Source: Desmodesmus armatus
Taxonomy: Eukaryota; Chlorophyta; Chlorophyceae; Sphaeropleales; Scenedesmaceae
DNA: 64,000 bases
Direction of reading: 5' to 3'
Assembly (NCBI GenBank): GCA_007449985.2
Contig: VIIQ02000002.1
Span: 1,054,001 to 1,118,000 of the forward strand
Shown here: piece by piece, positions 52,498 through 64,000 of the stretch
Position numbering within the stretch: the first letter of the stretch is position 1
Layout: every line of letters starts with the position of its first letter
Notes under the pieces: generated by a model
Databases searched by the model: none
Told to the model about the DNA's origin: nothing
What the model saw: only the letters and a program-made list of their open reading frames with translations
Made by a program: the position numbers and the translations under genes

Positions 52498-53895
52498 TGG
52501 CCTAGCACAGAGGCATGGCACCAGCAACCGGTAGTGTAGCTGTTGTGGCGGTGTAACAACCCACTCCATGGCCCTACTAGCGCCAGGCCAGACCACTTTA
52601 TCCTGCTGTACACTGCTGCTGCCAGCTGTCGGCAGTGCAGGAGTCCCTGATTGACACCTGCACGCACGTCCGTGTCCTGTAATGCCCAGCTAGCTGTCCA
52701 GTGGGTGGAAGATGGCGCACACGCATGCAAGCGCATGTTCGCCCAGGGTGGTGTACCGCGCCCGCAGGTCACAGCTCTGCAACATGGCTCTCTCAGCCCT
52801 AGTGAAGTCAGCCAGCGAACATGGTCAGTGGTACCTGATTCTGTGGCCAATGGTGTTGAGCAACTGATGTTGTTTGGCAACATCTTCAGCCTTGATTTTT
52901 GTTGCAATTTCACACCAAACCTCCATGTGGGACCCCCGGGGTGGTCACCCCCTGGACCCACCCTGGCGAGGGCGGACTGAAAAAACAGCCACCTGATGAA
53001 CTAGCTGCTGTTACTGCTTGTGTTTTGTGCGGGCTGCATTGGTTCGTATGTGGGACATAAGCCCCTTGATCAGTATGAACGGTCCGGATTGAGAGCTTTT
53101 GCTACCGCTTCCGCTCACCAAGACACTTCTTTGAAAACATGATTACAGTGGCAGGGTTACCAGCTGCCGTGCATAACCCAAAACGCCAAAATTAGCCCCT
53201 CAGTTGGGGCTGACGGTTTCCCTGAGGTTTAGCAGTGACCAGTGACACTGCCTTAAGGCTCCCACGCCGTGCTTTACCTTTCACGCCTGCGTTCACCTGA
53301 ACTAGGCTATCCCCTACCCTATCAGCTCACCCCTTCTCCCAGACCGGCGGGCGCCTACCATATCAGGTAGGACCGTGGCGCAGGAGTGTGCATGCACAAA
53401 GCCTCGAGTGTCAGCTGATGCCTGCAGTCCTTGCACTGCGCACTGGGTCAGCAACTGCAGTCCCAGCAATCGCAGTAGTTGCTGCCAGCACGCACCACCA
53501 GGGCAGACTGTACGCTGCCGCATGACACAATCGTGCAGTGACAAGACGTATGAGGTCTCATGTAGAGCTGCTGACAGCGGATGTGCTTGCGGTGGTCACC
53601 TCTGCTGCAGCGACCTCTTGCTTTGAGTTGTCCTGTGCGTGGGCGTCTTTCCGCTGCACCGGCTACCTGATTGTGGCTCGCACTAAGCATCAGTGCACAT
53701 ACAAACCAATTTCAGGCCAGGCGTGCTGCCTCAGCCTTGGCTGTTGGGAGCGCGAGTGACCCATCAACCGGTTGAGTGGATGTGCTGCCTCTTGTGTTGT
53801 GTTACCGCAGGCCCCGTTTGCTCAGCCTTGCAGCGGTAGCCTTCCAGCTTCCCTGCAGCGTACACCAGCAGCCGGTTCCCACCGTACCCGCTACC
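52498..53895. other. Spacer: 3' region of permease gene and upstream region of glycosidase-like gene
   Basis: 1.4 kb between two + strand genes. TGTAA signals at 52552-52556 and 52678-52682 probably end the permease transcript. From 52980 to 53310 the sequence is more AT-rich and mixed in composition. From 53760 to 53895 lies the probable leader of the next gene. No supported open frame. Confidence 0.45.
52552..52556 (+). terminator. Candidate TGTAA poly(A) signal of the permease gene
   Basis: TGTAA 55 bases past the stop codon at 52497, with a second copy at 52678-52682. The spacing is short but possible for this lineage. Confidence 0.4.
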
Positions 53896-56875
53896 ATGGC
53901 CTCCTCACGCGCACTCCTGTGCGCCCTGCTGGCAGCAGCAGCCGTGTCAGCCTGCATGGCATCAACAGAGACAGCAGTTGCCAGGAAGCTGGCGTCTGAG
54001 AGGCAGCTGACCGGCTTCCGCCCAATCCCCATTGATGCCTCAGTGATCCTGCTGTTCCTGTCTGATGTCGAGGGTGGTGACAACAGCCCTTGCGCTGCCA
54101 TGGTCAGGAGGGCCATGGAGTTCAAGGGACGCTCCATCAACTTCTTCGTGACTGCCTACTACGCTGATGACAACGGTGACAGCCGTGTCGACCGCCTGGG
54201 CTGGAAGAAGAGCGTGTATGACAAGTCCTTCAGGGACATGGACCTGAACTACGTCAAGCAGTACCAGGCTGGCCTGACAGTGAGTACCCAATTGCTGCTG
54301 CTGGGCGTACCTGGCAGCCTGTAGGGTGCACTTCAACAGCAGCTAGCTGCCAGGCTGCTTCCAGTGTCTCTGGTTGGGTACCTCTGCTGTTGCTGACCAT
54401 CTGCCTCACAACAGCAGTACGACGCCACCTGCTGCTGATGACAGCCAGAGCAGCCAACAAGCAGCCACTGCACAAGCGTTAATTGCCAACCCTGCACATT
54501 TGGCCGCTTACTGTATATCCTGACACACATCACCACTGCCGCTGCTGCTGCTCCTGCGTGTCCTTCCCCTCTCCAGCAATGCATGCGTGTCGCCGCGGAG
54601 AACAACTTCAACATTGTGGTGCACATCCACCTGGACGACGGCATTGACAAGGGCACATGGCGTAACGTCATGATCTTCAACCCCATCCAGAAGTATGGTG
54701 CCTACAACTACTACGACACCGTGGTGGCACCCACCGCCCAGGCTGCCAAGGCAGCAAACTTCAGGGGCAAGCCCGTGTACTTCGCCATGCAGGTGCGCCT
54801 GGCCGCCAGCACATACACTGTACAGTGCTGGTCGTGCAGAGCTCGCGGAAAGCAGATCCTGCTTGATGGGGCATAAAAGCATGGGGCGCACCTGGCATTC
54901 CGTTGTGAAACAGCAGTACAGACTTACCTGAGCCCTTGCAGCCTGCGTAACCAAGGCGGCTGCAACCCAATTGCAACTGCAGACCACAGTGAGCATTGAC
55001 TACTGCATCAGTGTTGCCCCAGGTGCTGACTCTGCCGTGTGCTCTTCCTGCCTGGGTTCTTTTTGCTGCCTTGCTGCCCCCTGCGTGATTTGTTGCTCGT
55101 CCCCTCCAGGCTGAGATGGGTGCCACCCTGTTCTACCACCCCAAGGAGTGGAGGGGCATCATCGGCCCCATCAAGTCCATCATCGGCGGCCCTGCCAAGG
55201 TTGGCATCAACGTCAACTGGGAGAAGATCTGCGGTTGCCCAAGCTTCCTCATCTACTCCACCCAGTACCAAACCGTAAGTCACATAACACATGGCACCGT
55301 AGCAACAGCTGGCTCAAGTGCGCAAGTGTACTGGATGGCTTACCAAGCAGGCTAGTCATCACGCTATCGTACCCTTCCCGGGTGCCGCTAGCTGGCACCT
55401 AAGACCTGTATTCTGCATATCAATCAAGAGCAGCGCTGAACCTCGTGCCAGCGCACAACATTAATTCGTGCGCAACTTCTGTTCTCACAGCCTACTGCCT
55501 GCATGCCTGCCCCGCCTGCTGTCTGCCCCCACAGGACCTCAAGGCCAACTGGGGCAAGGTCCAGAGCGAGATTGATGTGCCCTCCGTCCGCGCGCTGTTC
55601 AGCGCCGTGGACTGGATCGGTGTGTCTGCCTACGCCGGCCTGCCCCGCTACCCCTCTGTTGCCGACCTTGAGACCTCCCTCAAGCTGGTGGATGCTGAGA
55701 TGAAGATGTTTGGCATGGACCTCAGAGGACTGGGCAAGGAGATCATCTACTCAGAGTACGGTGAGACAACAAACAACGTGCCGGCTGTTGGGCACACAGC
55801 TGCTGCTGCTGCTATGGGCCCATGCTCTCACATCCCCACAGCCTCATGCCACTCCCACCGCACGGGTGGCGTGCTTGTAGGTGGCCACTTTTGTATAAAG
55901 TTGTGGCACAGCAGCAACACCAACCTGGTGTGAACCTGGCAGCGGGGCCTGACTGTCATCACATTTGATATTGGAGCCTGGCTGCATTGAAATGGCAGCT
56001 GCGCTTGAATGACATCACAATCAGTGCGGGATGCCTGATCATGCACACACATATGCCTCACTGTATTGGTTTGGCAGCTGGATGCCCCGTATAGGAGCTG
56101 GTGCACCAGCGATCGAGCCACAGTGACAACAACTGTAAACAACACTGGTAGGCTTTTGCCCATTGTCAAACATCAACAGACGCTTGACTGCACCCTGTTG
56201 CCGTGTGTGCGTGCATGTTTATCCGTGCTGCAGGCCTGGGTGGTGGCCAGACCGGTGACTACAAGACCCCTGCTGAGTCTGCCTTCAACGTTGCCTCCAG
56301 CCCCTACTGGGGTGTCGAGGGCCTGTACGAGCCCAAGCTGGACCCCTGGAGGCTGGCTGACAACAGGCAGTTCATGCAGAACTACTACCAGCTCACCACC
56401 GAGTACGCCAAGAGGGGCGGCATTGCATACCCCGTGAGTACACCAACGCCCCCCTGCTGCTGCTGCTGCCAGCCTGGAAATGGTTGTCATTACTGCCTTG
56501 TATGTTGCGCATCCTTGAGCTGGCCAGCTCATGCTGCTGAGCCGTTGGGAAGTATGGCATGGTACTGCGCACAGGAGTGACATGATGTGTCTGTTGATAG
56601 CTGGTGTGCACGCAGCAACTGCACCCAGTAACCCCATCCATTCTGAGCGACGCACGTAGTCACTGTCTAAGCAAAGTCTGCACCTGAGCCTGATTTCCTG
56701 CCTGCCTGCCTCTGCCCCTGCGTCCCTCCACCAGGTGTCCGCCATCTACATGTGGAACATCATCAGCTATGACGTCCTGGGCGTTCACTACATGAGCTTC
56801 AACAACCAGGGCAGCTACAGGGACAACCAGGTGGCTGGCATGATTGCAGGCCACAACGCTGCTGTGCGTAGCTAA
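53896..56875 (+). CDS. Secreted glycoside-hydrolase-like protein, 443 aa
   Basis: Six exons: 53896-54279, 54577-54792, 55110-55274, 55535-55760, 56234-56433 and 56735-56875, all in phase, with very clean GTGAGT/CCAG sites. The coding is strongly C/G-ending, suggesting high expression. A signal peptide is clear (MASSRALLCALLAAAAVSAC). The body alternates strands and helices like a TIM barrel: NIVVHIHLDDG, KPVYFAMQAEMG, VDWIGVSAYAGLPRYPS, KEIIYSEYGLGG and IYMWNIISYDVLG. The Glu in IIYSEYG sits where beta-7 carries the nucleophile in clan GH-A glycosidases, and Trp in YMWN fits beta-8. The acid/base Glu is less certain (candidate in VNWEKIC). I do not recognise the exact family or substrate. Action on the cell wall or extracellular polysaccharide is inferred. 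Confidence 0.75.
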
Positions 56876-59383
56876 GCCCTCTGCCCCTGCAGCAGGGCTC
56901 GACACAGCAGCTGCAGTCCACGCAGTGCAACCAGCCTCTCAAGATACACAGAATGTACAGGTGTAGCTTTCCTTGCTCAACGAAGAAAAAGGGTGCAGCT
57001 GTGATCAATTTGATGTGGTAATGTGCTGCAGGAGAGGGAAGTGAAAAGCCCCTCACCCTGTGGTTCTCTGCCGCTGTTGTGATTGTGTAGCAGTTGTTCG
57101 GAGTCGGGAAGACAGCTGGTTGTTGCTGGCTTCAGTATCACGGTTGCCTCGAAGAAATCATTGTGCAGCTGTGCCGCAAAGCACAGAGGTCATCTTTGGT
57201 GCTCACTGTATGGGCTGCTGCTGCCTGAGTCTGCTGCGGTGGTTGGCTGCTGCTGCTGGCAGTGCAGGGTGTGGGTCACTGAGGGCACCTGTGTGGCCAT
57301 TGTCTGCCAGGTGTCCCAAGGTGGTTGCGTGACCCCTCCTGTGGTTGTTGGGATGCACATGCTGCAATCCTTGCAAGGGAGGTTCGGTCTGAAGGGCAGG
57401 GATGGGGCTGCCAGGGGTGTGGGGGCGTTCTGCCTCCTGCCCTGGGTGTCCCCCTGCCTGTAGGACTGGGCCATGCATGCTGTGTCCCTGCCTGTGGTGC
57501 TGTGAGAGTAATGAATGCTAGTTGCATATTTGATGTCTGTAGAGGGCCGTTGCATCATGAGTGTGCCCCTGTAGATTGGTGCATGTAGGTAGTGTAAAGG
57601 CGGCGTGGTGCATTGTGCTGCCGCTGTGCATATAATAGCGGGACAGTGGTGTACTGACTCATGGTGTTGGTGGTGGTGCTGATGGCGCTTCATGCTGCTG
57701 CTGCAGCCTGTCACAGGCTGCAGCGCACGTGAGGGGCCGGGTGTTGTTGATGCCGGGCAGTGTGGCTCTCCTGTGGCTCAGGCCGCAGTGAGGGCTGCTG
57801 CATGTCCCTGTCGTGGCTTGGTTGGATCCCTTGCTGGCAGCGGTTGCGGACGCAGCTTCTGAGAACTTGACCTACACACTTCATGCCGGCAGGGTGGGCT
57901 AGGGCGCCTGTGTGCCCGTGCTCGAACCCTGTCGGCATAAAACACAACACATTCATGCGGGCATGTTGCTGGTGTGACACATGAGGGTGTGTGCTGACTA
58001 GCGGTCAGGGCATGTGGCACATTCGCATGCAACCTGTCGCTGCAAGAACTTGAAGTGGGTTCTGCGGAGCGCGCCGGCATTACCCAGATGCATGCAGGAG
58101 CGTCCAGCGCTGCTGCTGATGAAGTGGGTGCCGAGTGGGCATCTGTGCGCAGCTATCAGTCAGTGAGAGCTGCCCCCGCAGGCTCATCAGCACAGACGAG
58201 CATCATGATAGCCTTCAATGAATGTGTTCTGTTGTGGTCATATGTTGCGAGAGCTGGTGTTCCGCCGTTGTGCGCGCTAGGCGTACGGGGAGAGGTACTG
58301 TTAGTCGGTAGTGGTACCGACGGTAGTGTTGCTATGTCAGCACGGCTGACAATTCGGTCTGACTGTAACACACATCAGGCTGAACCACCCCGAGAGAGTA
58401 CCTTGGCACAAAGGAACACAATGGCTCTAGGCTCTTCTTTGGCTCTTGCGAGACGTCACAGGAACCCATGTCAATCATGCACCCTGTCACACAGTGTGAG
58501 TCTTCCACGTTGACACTCTGCACACACTCCGTTGCCACAGATGCTGAAGCGCTGGGGAGCCCAAAGCTGTGGCTGTTGTACATTCAGAATCTTCGATTGT
58601 ACACCCCATACTTGCTCGGTACTCCCCACGGCTGCACCGCATGCCATAGCCAACCTTAGGACAGCTTTGCTCAATGGACGACCACTGCGCTGTTGCACCT
58701 ACAACAAGCTCTCAGAATGAACGTTGACCTCACTGCCATCCTGGCCTATATCAGCAGCTAAAGGCTCAAGAGTGGTACAGCCACACAGCATTTGACTGAC
58801 AGTGGCGAGGCTGTGCCCAGTTACAGCCCCTGATGTATGCTTGCTGCTGCAGGGTGTGTTGGTGCAAACCTTCATATTGTCTACCATCCTGCAAGTCGCT
58901 CATCGGTACCCTGGCCCTTTGGGCTGTCTTGGGGCACAGCTGCAGTGCTTGCTCAAGCATTGCTTGTGATGCACAGGACCCCGCATGGCAGTTCTGTCCT
59001 GACAAGCGCATGGACACATTTCCGTTAATCAATGTCAAGGAGGGAACCATGATTAATGAGGAGAACACTATCGATGGTGACTAATTTTCTGGCGCGTACG
59101 TCATGCTCGTCGGATACACTGCAAACCGCTTGCAAAGAGTTCGCGATGACTTTGGTTCAACCTCCTTTGATGATTGTTGACTTTCGTGACGTCTATAGAT
59201 CAAACGAGAGAGACAGTGTTGCCAGGGTGGCACTTGGGTTAAGGCTCAAATATGGCTGTAGAGACATGCATGGCACCTTCTTTGGTGAACAGCAGCCATT
59301 CTGTGTGCATGCACCCCTGTACACCGTCACATGCAGCCTCCTTTCAACCTGCCCCCCATCAGTGGGCCAACAGTGCACTCTCT
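56876..59383. other. Spacer: 3' region of glycosidase-like gene and upstream region of START gene
   Basis: 2.5 kb. From 56876 to about 57620 the + strand is T/G-rich, ending at a TGTAA signal (57593-57597), so this is the 3' untranslated region. From 57620 to 59383 I see no supported gene. AT-richer sequence at 59030-59240 may be the promoter or leader of the START-domain gene. Open frames (58055-58513 on +, 57190-57714 on -) have no domain or splice support. Confidence 0.45.
57593..57597 (+). terminator. Candidate TGTAA poly(A) signal of the glycosidase-like gene
   Basis: TGTAA about 720 bases past the stop codon, at the end of the T/G-rich stretch. Confidence 0.45.
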
Positions 59384-61600
59384 ATGTCTTTGGCCCCTGA
59401 GCTTCTGTTACTCATCATTCTGGCCGTGACACTCTGGCTTTTAGGCGTTATTAGCGGGCTGTTGCTCCCCATCGTCCTGCAGAAGGTGTCAGGCCGCTGG
59501 CGACCTGTGGCGGATGCCAACAGCATCAGTGATGATGACTCAGCACACCCGGGCCTGCAGTCTCGGCCCCTCAGCGACGTGGACCCAGAGGAACTGTTTG
59601 AAGAGGACCTGCTGTCTCACAGCCATGGTGCCTTGAAGCATCCTGTGCTGGCCCCAGGGTGTGTGCTGACGCCTCACTGGCAGTTGGGCCAGGATGACCT
59701 GCAGCGGTTCAAGACCACAGTGGAGCCTGTCAAGGGCAAGCTGCTGACTGGAGACCTGGGGGACGGCTGGAACTTCATCATGTGAGTGCTGTTGAAAGGT
59801 GCTGTTGTCTTTGCAAAGCCTGCATGTATACAGGCTTGTGGGTCTGTCGGGGGGCAATGCAGTGCTGGTGGCTGTCATGGCGCAGCGTTGGGTGTCCGTC
59901 AGGGTGCAGTGCAGAGTCTGGTCACTTTGTGCACGGCATGCAGCTGCCCATGATGTGGCATGGGGCTGTGACCGCCCTTTGGCCAGCATCACTCATCGCA
60001 TGGGCTTGCACTCTAGCGGGGTAAGGGGACTGCTAGCTGCGGCAGGTGTCATGGGGTGCAAGAAGAGCACAATTTGTGATCATGGCAAAGCCTGGCGATC
60101 AGCCAGCAGCGCTGCCGCAGCGCCCCGACTCTGTTTGCAGCACCACGTTGATCAGCTTGCTCTCCTCAAGCTGCTGCCGTGTGCTGCTCAACACGCAGGG
60201 AGAAGGACCAGCCGGGGCGCATGCGCTACACCTCCTACTGGCGGCCCACCGCCAACGGCAAGACCGACTACCTGTCCATCACCATTGTCAATGGGGCAAC
60301 AGCACAGGTGCGGGTCAACTGCTTTTAGGTTGTCGGTGGCACCTTTGTACAGCAATCTCACACTGCACTGCCTGTGTCTGCACACATGTCTAGCATGGGC
60401 CCAATCACACCACCCAGGCGCATTGTCCAGACCTTCTCAAATCACCTGTGTAAGCCCCCCCCCAAAAAACAGTGGTGCCCCCCCCCCCTCCGACAGTGGT
60501 GCATACCATGTGCATTTGCCGTCTGGAGGGCTCAGCCTGTCGGCTACATGGCCATAAGCCAATTACTCCACTGCCTTCAGCGTCATGGCCGCGCATTTTG
60601 TCCTAGTCGCCATGCATTGGTCACGGAGATAACTAGGTCTTGTCACGCATGCATACTCCAACGTGTGCCCTCTGCTATTTCTGCTTGCTTGCTGCTGTTG
60701 CTGCTGCCGTTGTTCCACAGGAGATGCATGAGTTCAACATGGAGGACAGCAGCCGTGTTGCGTGGGACCCCATGCTGAAGAAGGCGTGGCTGCTGCAGGC
60801 CGGCAAGGCTGTGGAGCAGACTGCTGAGCAGCTGGTGGTGTACCTCAGGAGGTGAGACGGGCAGCAGACACACCCTAGCGCCACAGGCGGCCGGCGTGCC
60901 GGATGTCCATGACCATCATGGCGTCGGACGTTAGCAGGGCAGAGTGCTTTGGGATCTGCAGGACCAACTGAGCCGCAGTTTTGAAAAGCTGCTGGTGGTG
61001 ATTTTACGGTCGTTTTACCCAGCCTACAGCCGTGCGTTGAGTTGCTACTGTGACGCTTTGACACCAGCCTGAGCCTTGTTGTCGTTGTTGTTGTGTTGCT
61101 GTGTGGTGTGCTGCAGTTTCCCAATGGGCTTTGTGACTGACAGGCTGTACGCCGGCATATCAAGGCGGGAGTTTTCCGATCCCAACCAGCCGGGCTGCTT
61201 CTGGACCGTGAGCAAGGTGGTGCACACACCGGCCACGGCAGCCTGGGCCGCCCTCAACTACCCAGGTGGGTGCTGCAAGGACAGGTGGATGAATTTTACA
61301 GGGCTATGTACATTCAACATTTTGAAATGCAGTGATATGTCTCGACTGGGCGACGCACCTGTTGGTACTTGCCGCATGGGCGGCTAACCTCTCATTGCGT
61401 GGCTGAGAGCATGTAAACGTTGTTGTATTCAGAGCTTAGCGCTTCACGCAGGGTAGACTGCAGAACCATGTAGCACTAGACAGACGTATCTGTCTAGTAT
61501 ATGGTGCTAGCGCCACAAATACACAGTGTATGTACCATCAGCGCCAGTGCCCCTGCACTTGCTGTGGATGGTGCCACTGCTCCCGCCGCCGCCGCCCGAC

Positions 61601-61651
<51 letters not shown>

Positions 61652-63818
61652 GCCGCTGCTGCTGTCACAGGCGTGACACTGATCGATGACTACTTCAGTG
61701 CTTGGGAGTGTCGGACGATCCTGAGCCCCTGGGCAGATCCAGCAGCAGACACTGTCACTGAGCCACAGCCGGCCTGTGCCATCATCCTGTGAGCTTAACT
61801 GCTGCTTGCCTTGCCTCAGTCTCTCTCACACCCATCTCTCACAGCCCAAGAGCAGAGCTTGCTTGCCTCCCTGGCTGTGTTGCGTGGGGGCCTCACCAGA
61901 CCAGCAGTATACTTTGGGGCTGAGTCATTCATGGGCCAAATGCTGTGCACTGCAACGTCCTGGTATGCCTAGCTTGCCTGCAGTGAGCATTGTGAGCAAA
62001 CACAGAACACCCCTATTGTATGTGATTGTGTGATGGCATCAGTCTTCTCACGCGTAGGCATGTTTGCTGTGTGTTGTGTCCTGCAGGCTGCACCATGATG
62101 ACCTCAAGGTGCCTGAGTACCTGGCACGCACTGCCATCAAGCTGGGCATGTGGAAGTTTGTGCAGGTGGGAGAGCACAATAGCCCTTACTTTGTACATGT
62201 AACACACTATGGGAGGGGGCCCCTCGGGGTAGTATCGATGGGGGAAGAGGAATTCAGGGTATGTACATGTGTGCTAATGCAGATGGTGGCTTGCTTGATG
62301 ATGATGCTAGGCATAGCTTTTGTCCAGCATACTAGTAGCAACGGTCGCTATCAGTGATGTTATGTAATGCCAGCCTGGCAGCTGGATCAGCCAGACTGTG
62401 GAGGTCATTTAAACTCCTTTGCTGGGTTGACATTTGATTCATAATGTCATCCTGGCAGGATTATGCCTGACATGGTGGCCTTTGCTTGTGAACAGTCAGC
62501 ATTTGGTCATTACTTAGCACTAGTGCTACGTCATGGCTCGCCAGGCCTGACACCTCACTCACGTAGGCTAGCTGCTTCTGTCTGCCATCTGTCCCGCATG
62601 GCCCTCCCCCAGGGCATGGTCAGCTGTGGTGAGAAGTGGGTGCAGCAGCGCCGCGTCCACACAGACCCCTTCCAGCCAGACCCCAAGGCAGCAGGCAGGC
62701 AGCCAGCCCCTCCACTCAGCCCTGATGTGGCAGCCGCTGCTGCAGCAGTGGCGCATCCCCATGCCCCTACTCCTGCCACAGTTGCAGTCGGTATGGACAC
62801 GCCTGCTGCTGCTGATGCCATCACTGTAGCAACAGCCGCCATGCAGGCAGCAGCAGCTAATACAGTCCCTGTCATCAGGCCCAGCAGGAGCCTGAGCAAC
62901 AGCCCACACAGCAGCTGGGCCGGTTTCAAGCAGCTTGAGGGCCAGGATCATGCAACCACACCTAGGGTGCTGCATCCGGTCCCCACCGCCCCGGGGCCCC
63001 TGCACTCCCTGGCAGACCTGCCCTCAAACTTTGGAAACGGTGCTGGCCAGCTGGCAGGAGGGAGTGGGGTGTTGGTGCATGGCAGTGGCATGCTGAGGCG
63101 CGGTCACAGTTTGGAGTGGGAGCCGAGGGTGTCCAGCAGCAGCAACAGCACAGCAGAGCCAGCAGGGGACAATGCAACCCTGCCTGCAGTGCAGGGAGGG
63201 AACAGCAGCGCCAACGGCTTCAGCGCAGCCACACAGCAGGGGGAGAATGTGTGGCAGCAGCTGTTGCAGGGAGTGGGCAATGCGGCCAAGGTGCCTGCAG
63301 GGTGGGGCAGTGCAGCTGTAGGTGCTGTGGGGGCTGCTGCTCAGCAGCTGGGTCACATCCCTGGAGCCAGCTGGCACTGGCTGCAGCGGCTAGTGCCTGG
63401 CCAGCACAGTCACTCACACAATGCGCAGGACACAGGTGCAGGACAGCAGCCTGACAGGCTGCTAGCACCAGCAGGGCCAGAAGATGAGGGGGTGGGGGCG
63501 GCAGGACCTCAGGTCCTAGGGGGCAGTTTGGGGAGGGTGAGTGGCATGCATGCATGCATGACGGCTGCCTTTGGCAGCAGCAGCAGAGGTCAGTCTGGCA
63601 GGGGTGGCCGGTGGGGAGCAGCGCCCAAGCGACTGCAGCGGCTGCTGGTGGGTGCAGCCGTTGCAGCAGCTGTTGGCGCTGGGGTGGCAGCACGCCACAG
63701 GAAGAGGGAAGTGGTCATTCAGCAGCAGCAGTCGTCAGAGGAAGTGGTTGTTGTGCAGACTGGTGGCAAGCGCCGCAGGGGACTCCTGCCAGGGTTGCCC
63801 ACGTTGCGGCCAGTGTGA
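59384..63818 (+). CDS. Membrane-anchored START lipid-binding-domain protein, 729 aa
   Basis: Seven exons: 59384-59781, 60199-60307, 60721-60851, 61117-61265, 61671-61788, 62087-62165 and 62613-63818, in phase throughout. It begins MSLAPELLLLIILAV and has an N-terminal transmembrane helix. An acidic linker follows. Residues of about 95-330 form a START-like helix-grip domain: GDGWNFIMEKDQPGRMRYTS, VAWDPMLKKAWLL, FPMGFVTDRLYAGISRREF, and the closing helix LKVPEYLARTAIKLGMWKFV. These match plant START proteins ('F..sDREYi..rr', 'ip..iaklgvrqGMW'). Such domains bind or transfer lipids. The C-terminal 400 residues are low complexity, ending in a Val/Ala-rich hydrophobic stretch (LLVGAAVAAAVGAGVAA) and a basic tail, so both ends could contact membranes. 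An in-frame upstream ATG at 59252 is an alternative start, but the hydrophobic start at 59384 is more natural. Confidence 0.88.
61475..61498. repeat. Perfect hairpin in intron 4 of the START gene
   Basis: ACTAGACAGA / TCTGTCTAGT around a CGTA loop, within the intron 61266-61670. Outer bases TAGCAC and GTGCTA extend the stem past a short bulge. Confidence 0.8.
61602..61649. repeat. (CTG)16 microsatellite next to a splice acceptor
   Basis: Sixteen uninterrupted CTG units followed by CCGCCGCTGCTGCTGTCACAG, which is the acceptor of exon 61671-61788. The repeat therefore forms the pyrimidine-containing tract of the intron end. Confidence 0.9.
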
Positions 63819-64000
63819 AAGGCATGCTGTGGAGAGGCAGGAGGAGTTGGTGCGGCACCCACATGAATGGTTGGGGGTGTTGAGTGCACCTGCTGTGTGT
63901 AGGAGGTGTGCAAAATTATTGTTTTGCCAACCCGTCACTCATGTCGACCTCAAGCAGCTGCAATGCTGTTCATACATCATGGTAGTCATGATGCATTCCA
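63819..64000. other. Start of the 3' region of the START gene
   Basis: The sequence after the stop codon is T/G-rich, as in other 3' regions here. No TGTAA is seen before the window ends. Confidence 0.45.

Noticed and set aside
58055..58513. 152-codon + strand frame upstream of the START gene
   Set aside because: No domain, codon bias or splice signals; probably spacer.

Overview
This window is nuclear DNA of a green alga, most likely a chlorophycean/volvocalean species. The basis is: genes split into many short GT-AG introns with strong TGCAG acceptors, GC-biased third codon positions, long Ala/Gln/Ser low-complexity stretches, CAG/CTG microsatellites, TGTAA-type poly(A) signals, and plant-type gene families (CDPK, UBP3/4-like deubiquitinase, plastid-type tyrosine permease, plant-type SLC25A44 carrier, RER1). 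The species cannot be named from sequence alone. I found no operons, phage, CRISPR array, rRNA or convincing tRNA.

Layout. 48-825 (+): 3' end of a helical-repeat (OPR/FASTK-like) protein. 3602-6461 (-): 648-aa nuclear-type unknown. 7083-9557 (-): WD40 protein of a cyanobacterial type. 10010-10816 (+): 110-aa two-helix membrane protein. 11865-12803 (+): RER1. 17411-20920 (-): 915-aa Gln-rich coiled-coil protein. 21400-22150: AT-rich, coding-like island, possibly a mobile-element relic. 24426-30190 (-): calcium-dependent protein kinase. 30849-32924 (-): SLC25A44-like mitochondrial carrier. 33210-35682 (+): HExxH metallopeptidase-like protein with a twin-arginine lumenal transit peptide. 36767-39562 (-): ubiquitin-specific protease. 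41448-48544 (-): very large membrane-anchored subtilase. 48805-52497 (+): tyrosine/tryptophan permease. 53896-56875 (+): secreted glycoside-hydrolase-like protein. 59384-63818 (+): membrane START-domain protein.

Gene models were built by hand: donors and acceptors were chosen so that codon phase is conserved across every junction and protein motifs are kept. All multi-exon models close in frame except one junction in the WD40 gene. Spaces between genes are mostly long 3' regions. These are rich in T/G on the coding strand, so on the + strand T/G-rich stretches follow + genes and A/C-rich stretches follow - genes. The switch point marks the boundary of convergent pairs (near 2850, 13260 and 35930). 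Three divergent pairs share short upstream regions (WD40/two-helix protein, carrier/metallopeptidase, subtilase/permease).

The genes do not form one pathway. They cover protein quality control and secretion (RER1, subtilase, deubiquitinase), calcium signalling, lipid binding, and organelle transport and RNA functions. The most novel items are the predicted thylakoid-lumen zincin, the subtilase with a large cytosolic tail, the lineage-specific proteins, and the AT-rich coding-like island.
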